NCBI RefSeq assembly: GCF_026213295.1
Contig: NC_079432.1
Location: 9,096,392-9,160,391 of the forward strand
Length of the DNA stretch: 64,000 nt
Reading direction: 5' to 3'
Source of the DNA: Gadus chalcogrammus
Taxonomy: Eukaryota; Chordata; Actinopteri; Gadiformes; Gadidae
Below the pieces are notes generated by a model. The model ran no database searches. It was not told where the DNA came from and saw nothing but the letters and a program-made list of their open reading frames with translations. The position numbers were made by a program, and so were the translations under genes. Positions 55,401-64,000 of the stretch are shown here, piece after piece; the stretch's first letter is position 1, and every line of letters starts with the position of its first letter.

Positions 55401-57674
55401 TAAGCACTGTGCGAGTGAACGACTTCGGACTGATGGACAGCTCGCTGTCAGCTGACCCGGTCACTGCTGTCGTTACAGACCGTCTGTCACAGAGTGAAAC
55501 CTCTCGGCGATGCTATAACACTTTGAATTGATGATTTTCAAAAGATTTTCCCATCAAGAAGTTACACCCAGTAAAACTGACAGGTTCAATGTGACCCGGG
55601 GCATTCCTTTTCTCTGTTAGAGACACTCGACTTTCATCACACTGAATCAAATTTAATGACGTGATATTATAATCAATACTTTTTATATGTTTCAAAGAAG
55701 CCTCAGAGGCTGGCGCTACAACTTTGAAGCAATCCATCCATCCAGGTGTTGGGACGTACAGAAAACACACCCTTCCTCTATAGTCAACAGTGTATACATC
55801 TTCTGGCCTGTCACACACCCTAATCAACCGAGACAAGGTCCGGCTCATGCTACACAGTTCCAGAGGGTTCAACAGGCCGGTGCCAAGGCTTTAGGCTCTG
55901 TATTTTTAGTCGGGCCCCCCAGGGCTCTTATTCAACCCGACATCCTCTGAGCACCTCCGGCTGATGCATGGTCCTGATAGCTGTTGGCTGTTTTGACGTG
56001 AGGGAGCGAGATTGTTTTGTGCGCGAGGGTGTGAGTGTGTGAGCGTGGGGCCCGGGCTGAGACACTGGAGATGGCAGGATTTATGGCAGCGCACGGCCCT
56101 TATTGATTTATACGAAAAACGCCGGTCAGCTTCCGCCCCAATCTCCCCGGTTCCAGTGACCTCTGTGGGCTGGGTTCCTGTGTGGTGTTAAGGTCCACGG
56201 AGGGCTTTCAATCCTTCCAACTGACATCTAGAACCCCCCCTCCCCCATACACCCACCTCCCTACCTATACCCTCTCAACCTCCCCCCCCCCCTCCCTCCC
56301 TACCACAGTTGAAAAAAACGCACAGTGAAGTTTTAACGTGAACAATCTTCCGCTCGTAAACCTTTTACGATGACACCCGTTTAATGTGTCGCCCCGCCGA
56401 TAACGCGTCAGTTTTTTTTTTTTTCGACCATTGCTCATCGGCCATGTAATTGTCGTGTAATTACCGCCACCTGGGGTTTCATTACGCGCACCTGTCGTTC
56501 AGCCCGCAGATGATAGCTCGGAGGGCAACCAAAATGGATTCGCTTGGAACGTGATGTCGCTTTTATGGTCACACGCGTGTTTGTCACTGCAATTTACTTT
56601 GACTGACAATTTCTGGGACCTGAACGTGTCAATGTGTTTAACTGCTGCTTGGTTTGTCATTCAAATCCACCTCAGCGTTAACTGTAGGATGCGGTAATTG
56701 CATAAAAAGCGGGGGAACATTATGTACTGTTAAAAAATGTTAAACATTAAATACATTATAAACATAATATATTTGAAAACACTTAAGGTTAATGGTAGTG
56801 TAAGGCCAATGTTAGGATAATGTTTCCTCAATAGTTTTCCCAACGATAACCCAAAGGTTAAGGACTATCTTGCCTGGGGACCACCTTGATCAGATGACCT
56901 CTGTTTGTGTTGTTCCAACCAACAACACACCTTGATGGCATCACATATCTCGCCACACTGATTGCCTGAAGGAGTCTGTCCGTCAAAGCATGTACTCCCG
57001 ACCACTGATGAACGGATCTGGGCCGCAAGAGGTCCAGACTGATCCGTGTTGCGAAACACAACGTGAGGACACGTGATGAACATGGCCTCCAGGCTAATGA
57101 TGAGTTACATGTTTCAGTTTAACCGAGGTGGCGGTATAACCAGCTATGGGTGAAGCCAGCGGAACCCTCGACTCTCTGCCTAAATATAACCACAATTAGC
57201 TATAGAAACCTATAGAAACCGAATGGACAGGAAAAAACTTATCCCCCCCCCCCCGCGCATTCTCTCTGCCCCCCCGGACCTTGGACTGAGCCGAGGTTCT
57301 GACAGTTCTAGCGTACAGCCCTACCAGCCCCCCGTCTCACACCCTCCCTCCCCTCGTCTGGCAGACGTGGAGCACGGCTTCGTTAAATCACCTGTCAAAA
57401 ATAATTACTCCGCTTTCCGGGGGCCGGCAGCGGGGGGTCCGCAACGGCACACAATGTCTTCTGGAAGAATTGCGAGCAGGATGGTGGTGGGGGGGGAGGA
57501 GGAGGGGTATTGCGTCTCACGAAGACACTTGCTAGGGGTCCCTACAGCGCTCGCGACGGCATCATGGCTGTAGTCCAGAAGGAAAGTTTAAAGAACATTC
57601 AGCAGCTTCATTAGCGTTAGCCCACAGGGCCACGTAGGCTCCGGTTGAGGTGGCGAGGTGAGGCTGTTTGAGGT

Positions 57675-57680
<6 letters not shown>
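52457..57680. other. 5.2 kb mostly unique sequence, no gene seen
   Basis: Contains G/C runs (52716-52732, about 56278-56291 and about 57243-57254), a CTGTCT patch (53853-53892), and a possible retroposon tail at about 53409-53445 (AATGGCGCTACACAAATAAA then GTTTATTAG). The 56390-56530 block is CpG-containing unique sequence of possible regulatory interest. The longest frame (55513-55872, minus, 119 codons) has no recognisable domain. Confidence 0.4.

Positions 57681-57706
<26 letters not shown>
57681..57706. repeat. short (GA)n array
   Basis: Thirteen GA units followed by CCCC. Confidence 0.9.
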
Positions 57707-57708
<2 letters not shown>

Positions 57709-58469
57709 CCTTTAATCAACTCCTCGAAGGTAGTGTGGTTGTCAAGGATACGACGGCAGAAAAAGCCAACTAAAAGACTAATGGTGTCAGTGTTTTTTTT
57801 CTTTCTTTAAGGTACTTTTCACAACATTTTATATATAATGTAAATGACAGAGTATAATTCTTATCAGTATATGCTACACATGGACCTCCTAAGATGGCAC
57901 AATTTGATTGGTTCGCTATCTCTGGATATTGGGCAATATCCCATGATTGAGATCTCAAACTCGGAATATTGCGTGACGGTTGTCTCACCAGGCTCTGTGA
58001 CTAATTATTCCCATTATTCCCGAATAATTGTTAAATATTGCCCTTTTACTGATTCGTTATATTATATACATGATTTACAAAAAAAAATTGAACTATATTT
58101 TTTACTAAACAGTGAAACCAATTAATTGCATGATCAACACCCATGTGAAAAGGAAATACCGAAATTAAGCTTAGAAAATACAGCTATAGGCTCAAAATAG
58201 TCAGGGCTGAAATTGGGTGAAGTAATTGTGACAGAAAGTCCTGTAAAGTGACAGAAATGCTCAGGAAGGCAAATGACAGAGGGAATGGATGCTTCACTTG
58301 ATCAACAGTAGTACTACCTCATATCTAGCATGGCTTCGTGCCTGTAGGAATGTGTCTGTCTATGAAGTCATGTCTACAATTTCATCACTCCCTCCTGTGG
58401 CTTTTACTTTGAATAAAAAACACCAGAATTGAGAATCACGTGTCTGGAGATGATGTGCATTTATTTCAG
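57707..58469. other. unique AT-rich sequence, no gene seen
   Basis: The 57890-58040 part (AGATGGCAC, ATTGGGCAATAT, CGGAATATTGCG words) looks like a diverged dispersed repeat because of its internal inverted AATATTG words, but I cannot name it. Confidence 0.35.
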
Positions 58470-58846
58470 ACTGCCAGCTTGCCGATGAGTCATGGGGGTG
58501 ACATCAGCAGATTGCGGGGTCAGGCTTTAGTCACTCTCGCTAGCCGGCATTTCAAGTTGCTCTGTTGGGCAGCATAGGACCAGACAGCGCCTACAGCACA
58601 AGCTCGGTCAGTATTGTGGTATCGTATTGTGTTATAGTATATATCTCAATACAGATACATGCACAAAAGAAAAGTTCACACACATTCACACAAATGTGGG
58701 CTGTGTTAGATTAATTTAATCATCCCACATTTAATGAGTGTGGGTATGCGTGCCTGCACCCATTTGTGTGTGTGTATGTGTGTGTGCGCCGTGAAGTTTC
58801 GGGAATTGCAATATCCGCTTAATGGCTTTCGCCTTCAAGTGCATTT

Positions 58847-58935
<89 letters not shown>

Positions 58936-59335
58936 AAACACACAAGAAACACACAGGAAACACACCTAAAGCACTGTAGTGAAAAAACAAAATGAGTAAA
59001 ATAGCAATTCTGAGTTATGAGGAAGAGCCATTTTCTGCCAAGGTTGTCTCTTAGAGGTGTATCAACATTCATTACGTTTGGTTTAATAGCCTTTGAAGAG
59101 ATCTGCCCCACGTCCATTTGGTCAAGTCCTGTTAAAGTCCATATAATAATGGATGGAAATGAAACCATAAATTCAGTTGGTTCAAATGAATGTGAAATGG
59201 TTCCCATTTGCACGCTTAAAACACAGACGCACGCACTGACACACATACGCATACACACACCCACACACAGACACAAACACACGCTGGAAATACAAACAAC
59301 AAACAGTGTGTGTTAAATGGTCTGACCAGCCCAAA
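58470..59335. repeat. local duplication copy A, expanded by a CA array
   Basis: Three blocks match the 62150-62400 region. First, TTGGGCAGCAT with its flanks (58566 and 62204). Second, AGTGTGGGTA(T/C)GCGTGC (58737 and 62298). Third, GTTAAAT(G/A)GTCTGACC (59310 and 62387). Order and orientation are conserved. Copy A is longer because it contains a pure CA array (58849-58933) and extra unique sequence. Confidence 0.6.
58849..58933. repeat. (CA)n microsatellite
   Basis: Pure CA array followed by three degenerate GGAAACACAC(A) units (58934-58965). Confidence 0.97.
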
Positions 59336-60130
59336 TAAATGTTTTTCTTCAGTTATTGAGTGATACAATCCGTTTTAAATTGAATTCTCTCTGGCTTTTT
59401 ATTAGTTTATTGCACAGTATTTACAGAGCCACATCTACAGTATGTGAGCAGAACCCATTTCTGTTGTGATAAAGCTCGTAATTTGGCTTCCTTCGGGACC
59501 AGTTGGCTCCCATTCATCTGCTATCTTTTTTGAAGCATTTTGGAAGGGAAACGCTTGTGGGAGGAGGAAGGGCTAAAGGATGAGATGAGAGATGTAAATA
59601 ATGATAATAATTGTAATAATCCCTATCCAATCCTCCCTCAGACGGGAATCTGCAGTAGCTCGGGTAGATAAAAGTGTAGCTGGGCGCCTAGACCCTTGTT
59701 TCCATGGTAATAGACATACAGGTGATTGAGTTATATTGAGGGCAAGGCCACAGCACAGGGTCTTATCGCTGTCTGTTCACTCAGTGACTGTTTACCTTGT
59801 CTGTCTTGGATCGAGGACAACGCATGAAAACGGTCGGAACCGGATAAAAGAAGAAGAAATCCGATGAAGGGATATGTGCAGTTCACACTGCTCAGATAAT
59901 ACATCTTTGTGTAACGTCTAGCATCGGATAAAACTCGATCAGGTTTTGGAAGCAGCTTAGAATGAGAATGAGATGCGTGGATCTTGATCAGTGTTTCACT
60001 ATCCAGACCTGCCTTCTGAAATGCACCGGGCTCTTTCTCCCCGTATTCAAAAACGATTTATACTGACTAGTCCCTCACCTTTCACTGCCTCCTCTACATC
60101 TTTTTTAAGGGGTCTTGTCTGCCTCCACTT
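59336..60130. other. unique sequence, no gene seen
   Basis: Non-repetitive, AT-leaning sequence. Only short frames. Confidence 0.4.
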
Positions 60131-60250
60131 GAAGAGTAAGGCATTACTGCAACAGCAACAGGGATACAAGTTTAATTCCCGCAGGGGCAGCCCGTGGTAC
60201 GCGTGGATACAAACGGTATTGTAAGTTGCTTTGTATAAAAAAATCGGTAT
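60131..60250 (+). mobile_element. tRNA-derived SINE, degenerate
   Basis: B-box-like GTTTAATTCCCGC (about 60170-60182) and a tail TTGTAAGTTGCTTTGTATAA (about 60219-60238), a diverged form of the family tail. The A-box region is not recognisable. Confidence 0.55.
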
Positions 60251-61840
60251 TGGAGCCCACATATACATGCTTACATACGGATATACGCACACGCACACAC
60301 ACTCAGACTATGAAAGGCGAGCAGATACGTAAAATACCTCATTGTCTCAGTTACAACCAATGTGGTTTCTCCGGCAATCATGGGAGACACAAAAACTGGT
60401 CAGTCTGTCCAGGCACGTTAATCTACCTGCGCAAACACACACACACGCACACGCGTCAGCCGTCAACTGTGTTTGTGTGTCAGAGATGAGGACACACTAG
60501 CGTCTTAAGTAGGCAAACAAAAACTCTCCGTCAATGTCTTTTTCTCTTTGCATGTCTACCTAATTCTCTCTCTGTCTAAGACTCTGTCTCTCCCCGCGTC
60601 TCTCTCTCTCTCTCTCTCTCGGTCTGTCTGTCCGTCTCCATTTCTCTGAATCTGTCTCACTCTCTTCTACACCGATACACACGCCAAAACACACACACAC
60701 CGACACGCACAGCGACAGCGACACACACACAAGCACGCAAAGGGGCGCAGCTGTAACAAGCAAGGACATCATCTCGGCGGATAAAAAGCTAACCTAAAAA
60801 CCAATGTCAGATTGTAATTGTTCACGCCGCCTCGATCGGATCAGTTCTCCAGTGGGAAGGGTATTTGTTTGCTTCTTTGTTTAGAACTCCTTTCATGATG
60901 TCTGTAAGCCACAGGTGGCCAGAGATAGAGGGGTTTATATAAAAAAACGATAGTCTTTTATTTTGCCACTGCCTCCCGTCCCTTCCTGTCAAAAGTAATG
61001 CAATAACAACAATGTGTGAGCGAAGAAGAGCTAATTCCCAACAACTGGATGCAGAGGGAATTGTATTGTACCTTGTGTGTGTAATGGAAAGCCAATGCCC
61101 ATTGATGTGCAATTGCTGAAGGCCATTTTATATGTTTAAATTATACCGTATTTTGTACAGGTCATCAATCCTCTACTGGTCCAATTGAATAAAACAACCA
61201 ATACTGTTTGTACTCCGTTCCTATGAAGCTAGGTCTGAAGAATCAAATATTCTGTCGTGTTAGTTTTTTTTATTGTTGTTAAGCAGTGAAACAAAATGGA
61301 AGGATATCTAATTATTAGTAATTATTAATTATCTAGTTATTGTATTGCAGAGTGGGAGAAAAATACGTCTTGATTAAGTTGCATTATAAAACTTTTAAAT
61401 TGTCTGGTAGAAAGTCATAAAGTTGCCATATAGTTACTTTTATATAATATACTTATTTACTTGCGTTTATTATGCTAGCACAGGACAGATTACGATCGAA
61501 TGCAGAGCAAAGGGATTTGGTCAATTGGAACCCAATTAAGTTGCAGCTATATTTAGAGCTCACAAGGAACACACACCTAGAAATATTCTAGACACTGGTC
61601 TGGGTGATTCCAATTTTGCAAACAGAACTGTCATTGAAAATAAAATAAATCAGTTAAGTATTGTTCTTCAAGAGGTCTGCCTTTCATCCTTGTCCACGGC
61701 AGGTCTGCCAATAGTGGGCGTTGATCGTATTATATTCACACAGCGTCCTGGCTAGCCTCTCGTGTCTAGCGTTGTCTGTAGCTCTATCCAGCCGGTGCGT
61801 ATGATGCTATGAGCCATGCTTCATGTGATGTCTGATTGCT
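60251..61840. other. unique sequence with short CA and CT tracts, no gene seen
   Basis: CA tracts lie at 60289-60303 and 60433-60449, a CT/GTCT tract at 60562-60630, and a CA-rich stretch at 60676-60735. The remainder is AT-rich unique sequence without a recognisable gene. Confidence 0.4.
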
Positions 61841-61998
61841 GTCATCTGTCTATGTGTTTGTGTGCGTGTGCATGTTTGTGTGTGTGTGTATGCTTGCGCT
61901 TGTGTGCATGTGTGTGTGCAGGTGTCCGTGTGTGTCTGTGTCTGTGTGTGTGTGTGTAGGTGTCTGTGTGTGTGTGTGTGTGTGCGCGTGTGCACCGT
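61841..61998. repeat. degenerate GT-rich tract
   Basis: GTGTGT with GTGTCTGTGT and TGCATGTGTG variants. Confidence 0.85.
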
Positions 61999-62059
61999 TG
62001 CCGGTTGCTACAGACTATACTTGATATATTGCCTGATGTAATGTCTCTTCATCCAGCCA

Positions 62060-62500
62060 GTGTGCGTGTTAGTGTGGGTGTCTACGGTGCTGTCGTTGAC
62101 GTTGTGCTAGTCGATGCTGGTTGATCATCTCCTATTGCCAAGGAATCAGTCATGATTTCATTAGGCAGACTCGGGCTAGCCAGAGTTTCAAGGTGCTTTG
62201 TTGGGCAGCATGAGACCGGAGAGCGGGCTGTAGCCTACTGGTGTGTTCACAAGCTTGTCGGCTGTCTTAGATCAATTGAATAATCCTATAATGATTAAGT
62301 GTGGGTACGCGTGCATGCCACCATGCGCACAGACGCACAGACACGCACAGACACACACACACTGTTAATACCAACCACTAATGTCTGTTAAATAGTCTGA
62401 CCGGTGAGTGAGTGATGGTGTCTGTGGTGCTGTCGTTAACGTTATCCTAGTCGACGCCGCTTGATCGTCGTCCTATTGCGAATACATCAGTCATGAGAGG
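62060..62500. repeat. local duplication copy B with a 340-bp internal direct repeat
   Basis: A ~75-bp block starting TCTACGGTGCTGTCGTTGAC at 62081 recurs at 62421 (TCTGTGGTGCTGTCGTTAAC). Both run through CTAGTCGA, a TTGATC word and CAGTCATGA. The period is 340 bp. The material between includes the blocks shared with copy A (58470-59335). Confidence 0.65.
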
Positions 62501-62596
62501 AGTCCATTTAGAGGACTTTGTGACAAGTCCTCGTGACAAGTAAACAAATGCCGGAGCACGTGGTGAGGAATACAAACCAGGTACAGGTCGAGCACC

Positions 62597-62679
62597 GGGG
62601 GGGGGGGGGGGTGATGTGTGTGTGATGTGTGTGTGCGTGTGTGTGTGTGTGTGTGTGTCTGTGGTGGGGGGGGGGGGGG
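62597..62679. repeat. G15 - (GT)n - G14 composite
   Basis: A G run (62597-62611), a GATGTGTGTG/GT array (62612-62659), then a second G run (62666-62679). The GT array is bracketed by homopolymers of similar length. Confidence 0.93.
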
Positions 62680-63284
62680 CTTGTTGGGGGAGTAATCAGT
62701 GCAGCAGGTGCGCATCACCCCGGCTCCGTCTGCATCCTGAAATAGAAGACAGCTGCCTGCTGTGCCTCCAGCCCCAGGAGGAGCAGAGTGTCGAGCGAGT
62801 TCACGGGAGTTGAAACCTGCAACCTCCGTCGGCTTACAGAGTTATAACTCATAGACGTGTAGAGTCACTGCAGTCCGAGGTTTGTCTTCCTGTCTGTCTC
62901 ACTCTCTCTTGGGAAAGAGAGCACGGATTGTGATGGGTTTAACGCTCTCTGTTCATCTGCATGTCTGTTTATCTCATTATCTGTCCGTTTATTTCACCGT
63001 CTGTATATGTGTCTGTGAGTCTGAATTATCTATTGTCTATCCCGTTATGTCTGAAAAGTGTTTTTATAGGGGAAGTCATCAGAATTATGGATGGAAACGA
63101 ACCATTTAGCTTATTAAGTTTGCATGGTGTAGGTAGCAAGCGTTTTTGCAGAGGCGTAGAGGCCGAATGTGCTTCTACATTTCTGGGTGAAGGACTCAGG
63201 GGCCCTGGAGGGGATGCTGAACTTACTTCAGGTGTGACATATCAGGAGAGATGATGTAGAGCTAAACAAGTTAGGGAGAACCGT
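62680..63284. other. unique sequence, no gene seen
   Basis: Non-repetitive sequence with frames of at most 97 codons and no recognisable domain. Confidence 0.4.
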
Positions 63285-63465
63285 CTGGTGTTAACAACAG
63301 TAGGGGTTGTCTGGTAAACGGAAGGTTGATGGTTCGATCCCTGGCTCGACCATGCCGTCAGTGTGTGTATGTGTGTATGAACGGGTGGACGTGAGGAGCT
63401 AAGAGTGAAATGCTTGCAGTGGCCACAAGTCAGAAAAGCATGTTATAAATGCAGTCCATTGACAA
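63285..63465 (+). mobile_element. tRNA-derived SINE of a second family
   Basis: A good B box GGTTCGATCCCTGG (63331-63344), a degenerate middle interrupted by GTGTGTATGTG, and a tail AAAAGCATGTTATAAATGCA then GTCCATTGAC (63434-63463). The tail is of the fish type with AAAGCGCTATATAAATGCAG, which differs from the GTCGCTTTGGATAAAAGC family found elsewhere in the window. Confidence 0.65.
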
Positions 63466-63572
63466 GAGACATGTTCCATCAGTGATCATGTGACTATCAG
63501 ACCATAGGTACTGGTCTGCATCCACAATGTTTAAAGCCTACCTGTCTGTCAAACATCCTGGTGCCTCTAGAG

Positions 63573-64000
63573 CACGGGTCTTCAACGTTTTCCAGGCCAA
63601 GGACCCCCAAACTGATGGAGAGATGGAGCGGGGACCCCCTACTTATATATTGTATAAAGTTGTGTTTTATATTAAACTGGTCCTATAGTGCCATGTATAA
63701 ATGTACCTTGTTATTTTGCATTCAATACTAAGATATTCAAATAATACACAGGTTCATATATTCATGTTTTTATTTTAAACATGTGCAAGGTATAGTGAGT
63801 AGGGTGGCAATGCCACTGCCATTCATAAAGATAACATACCATAATAAACCGATACCTGCCAAGATCAACAATGTCTGTAAATTGCATGGAATCATGCATA
63901 AAAGCTATTCAAATGGACAATTTTAAAACATAAATGTGGAAACGAAAACTAGTGAAGTTTGTTGGTGTCTTCTTACCACTCCGCCAGTAGTCCGGTAACT
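63573..64000 (+). mobile_element. hAT-like dispersed element, cut by window end
   Basis: Starts CACGGGTCTTCAACG at 63573, a CAGGGGTC-type hAT terminus with one change, and continues with AGGCCAAGGACCCCCAAACT and GCGGGGACCCCCTACTTATA. I recall this as a very common teleost repeat. CTCTAGAG (63565-63572) would be the left target copy, but the right end lies outside the window. There is no frame. Confidence 0.6.

Noticed and set aside
55513..55872. 119-codon minus frame
   Set aside because: Mixed-looking protein with no known motif in a region without exon signals. This length is expected by chance in 64 kb.
63331..63344. tRNA gene suggested by GGTTCGATCCC
   Set aside because: Only the B-box part is present, with no cloverleaf. 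The downstream tail is that of a fish SINE.

Overview
This 64 kb window looks like non-coding DNA from a ray-finned (teleost) fish nuclear genome. The evidence is very long dinucleotide arrays (CA/GT, CT/GA), several copies of a tRNA-derived SINE with the tail common in fish (a variant of GTCGCTTTGGATAAAAGC), and non-autonomous hAT-type DNA transposons whose ends resemble common fish repeats. The extreme density of long dinucleotide arrays recalls cod-like fish (gadiforms). That is an inference and not a species call. I found no bacterial-type genes, no CRISPR array, no rRNA and no convincing intact tRNA. I found no protein-coding exon that I would defend as real. Most long open frames are translations of CA/GT or CT/GA repeats.

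Layout. At 1-6 kb, GA, CA, CT and GT arrays dominate, with two retroposon tails ending in AATTGAGAG. 6-12 kb is mostly unique sequence with two CA arrays and a GGT array. 12-19.4 kb holds GT arrays, a truncated repeat, a hAT-like element with an 8-bp target duplication (14963-15399), an 18-bp coding-phase minisatellite inside a closed 181-codon frame (17386-17931, minus), a foldback element with 136-bp inverted arms around a GA array (18194-18734), and a transposon carrying a small helicase-like reading-frame remnant (18883-19365). 19.4-28 kb is unique sequence, a 0.5 kb pyrimidine tract, SINEs, a 60-bp minisatellite and CA/GT arrays. 28-31 kb holds a second copy of the 18883 element, split by a hAT insertion. 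31-38.4 kb has a CpG-rich patch, GA and CT arrays, a ~55-60-bp minisatellite, and a ~19-bp minisatellite split by a 723-bp hAT element. 40-45 kb has CA/GT arrays, a compound minisatellite, a near-perfect palindrome, a palindromic MITE and a SINE. 45-58 kb is largely unique, interrupted by a hAT element with a transposase remnant (48422-49194), a SINE with a perfect hairpin and a 44-base poly-C tract. 58-64 kb has diverged local duplications, GT arrays, SINEs and a hAT-like element running off the window end.

How it fits together. I see no gene system. The window reads as an intergenic stretch or a large intron, shaped by transposon insertion, repeat seeding from retroposon tails and simple-repeat expansion. 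The best-supported results are the transposons dated and bounded by target-site duplications that can be read directly. The most open question is whether the repetitive 181-codon frame at 17.4-17.9 kb is ever translated. I did not find a previously undescribed biological system here.
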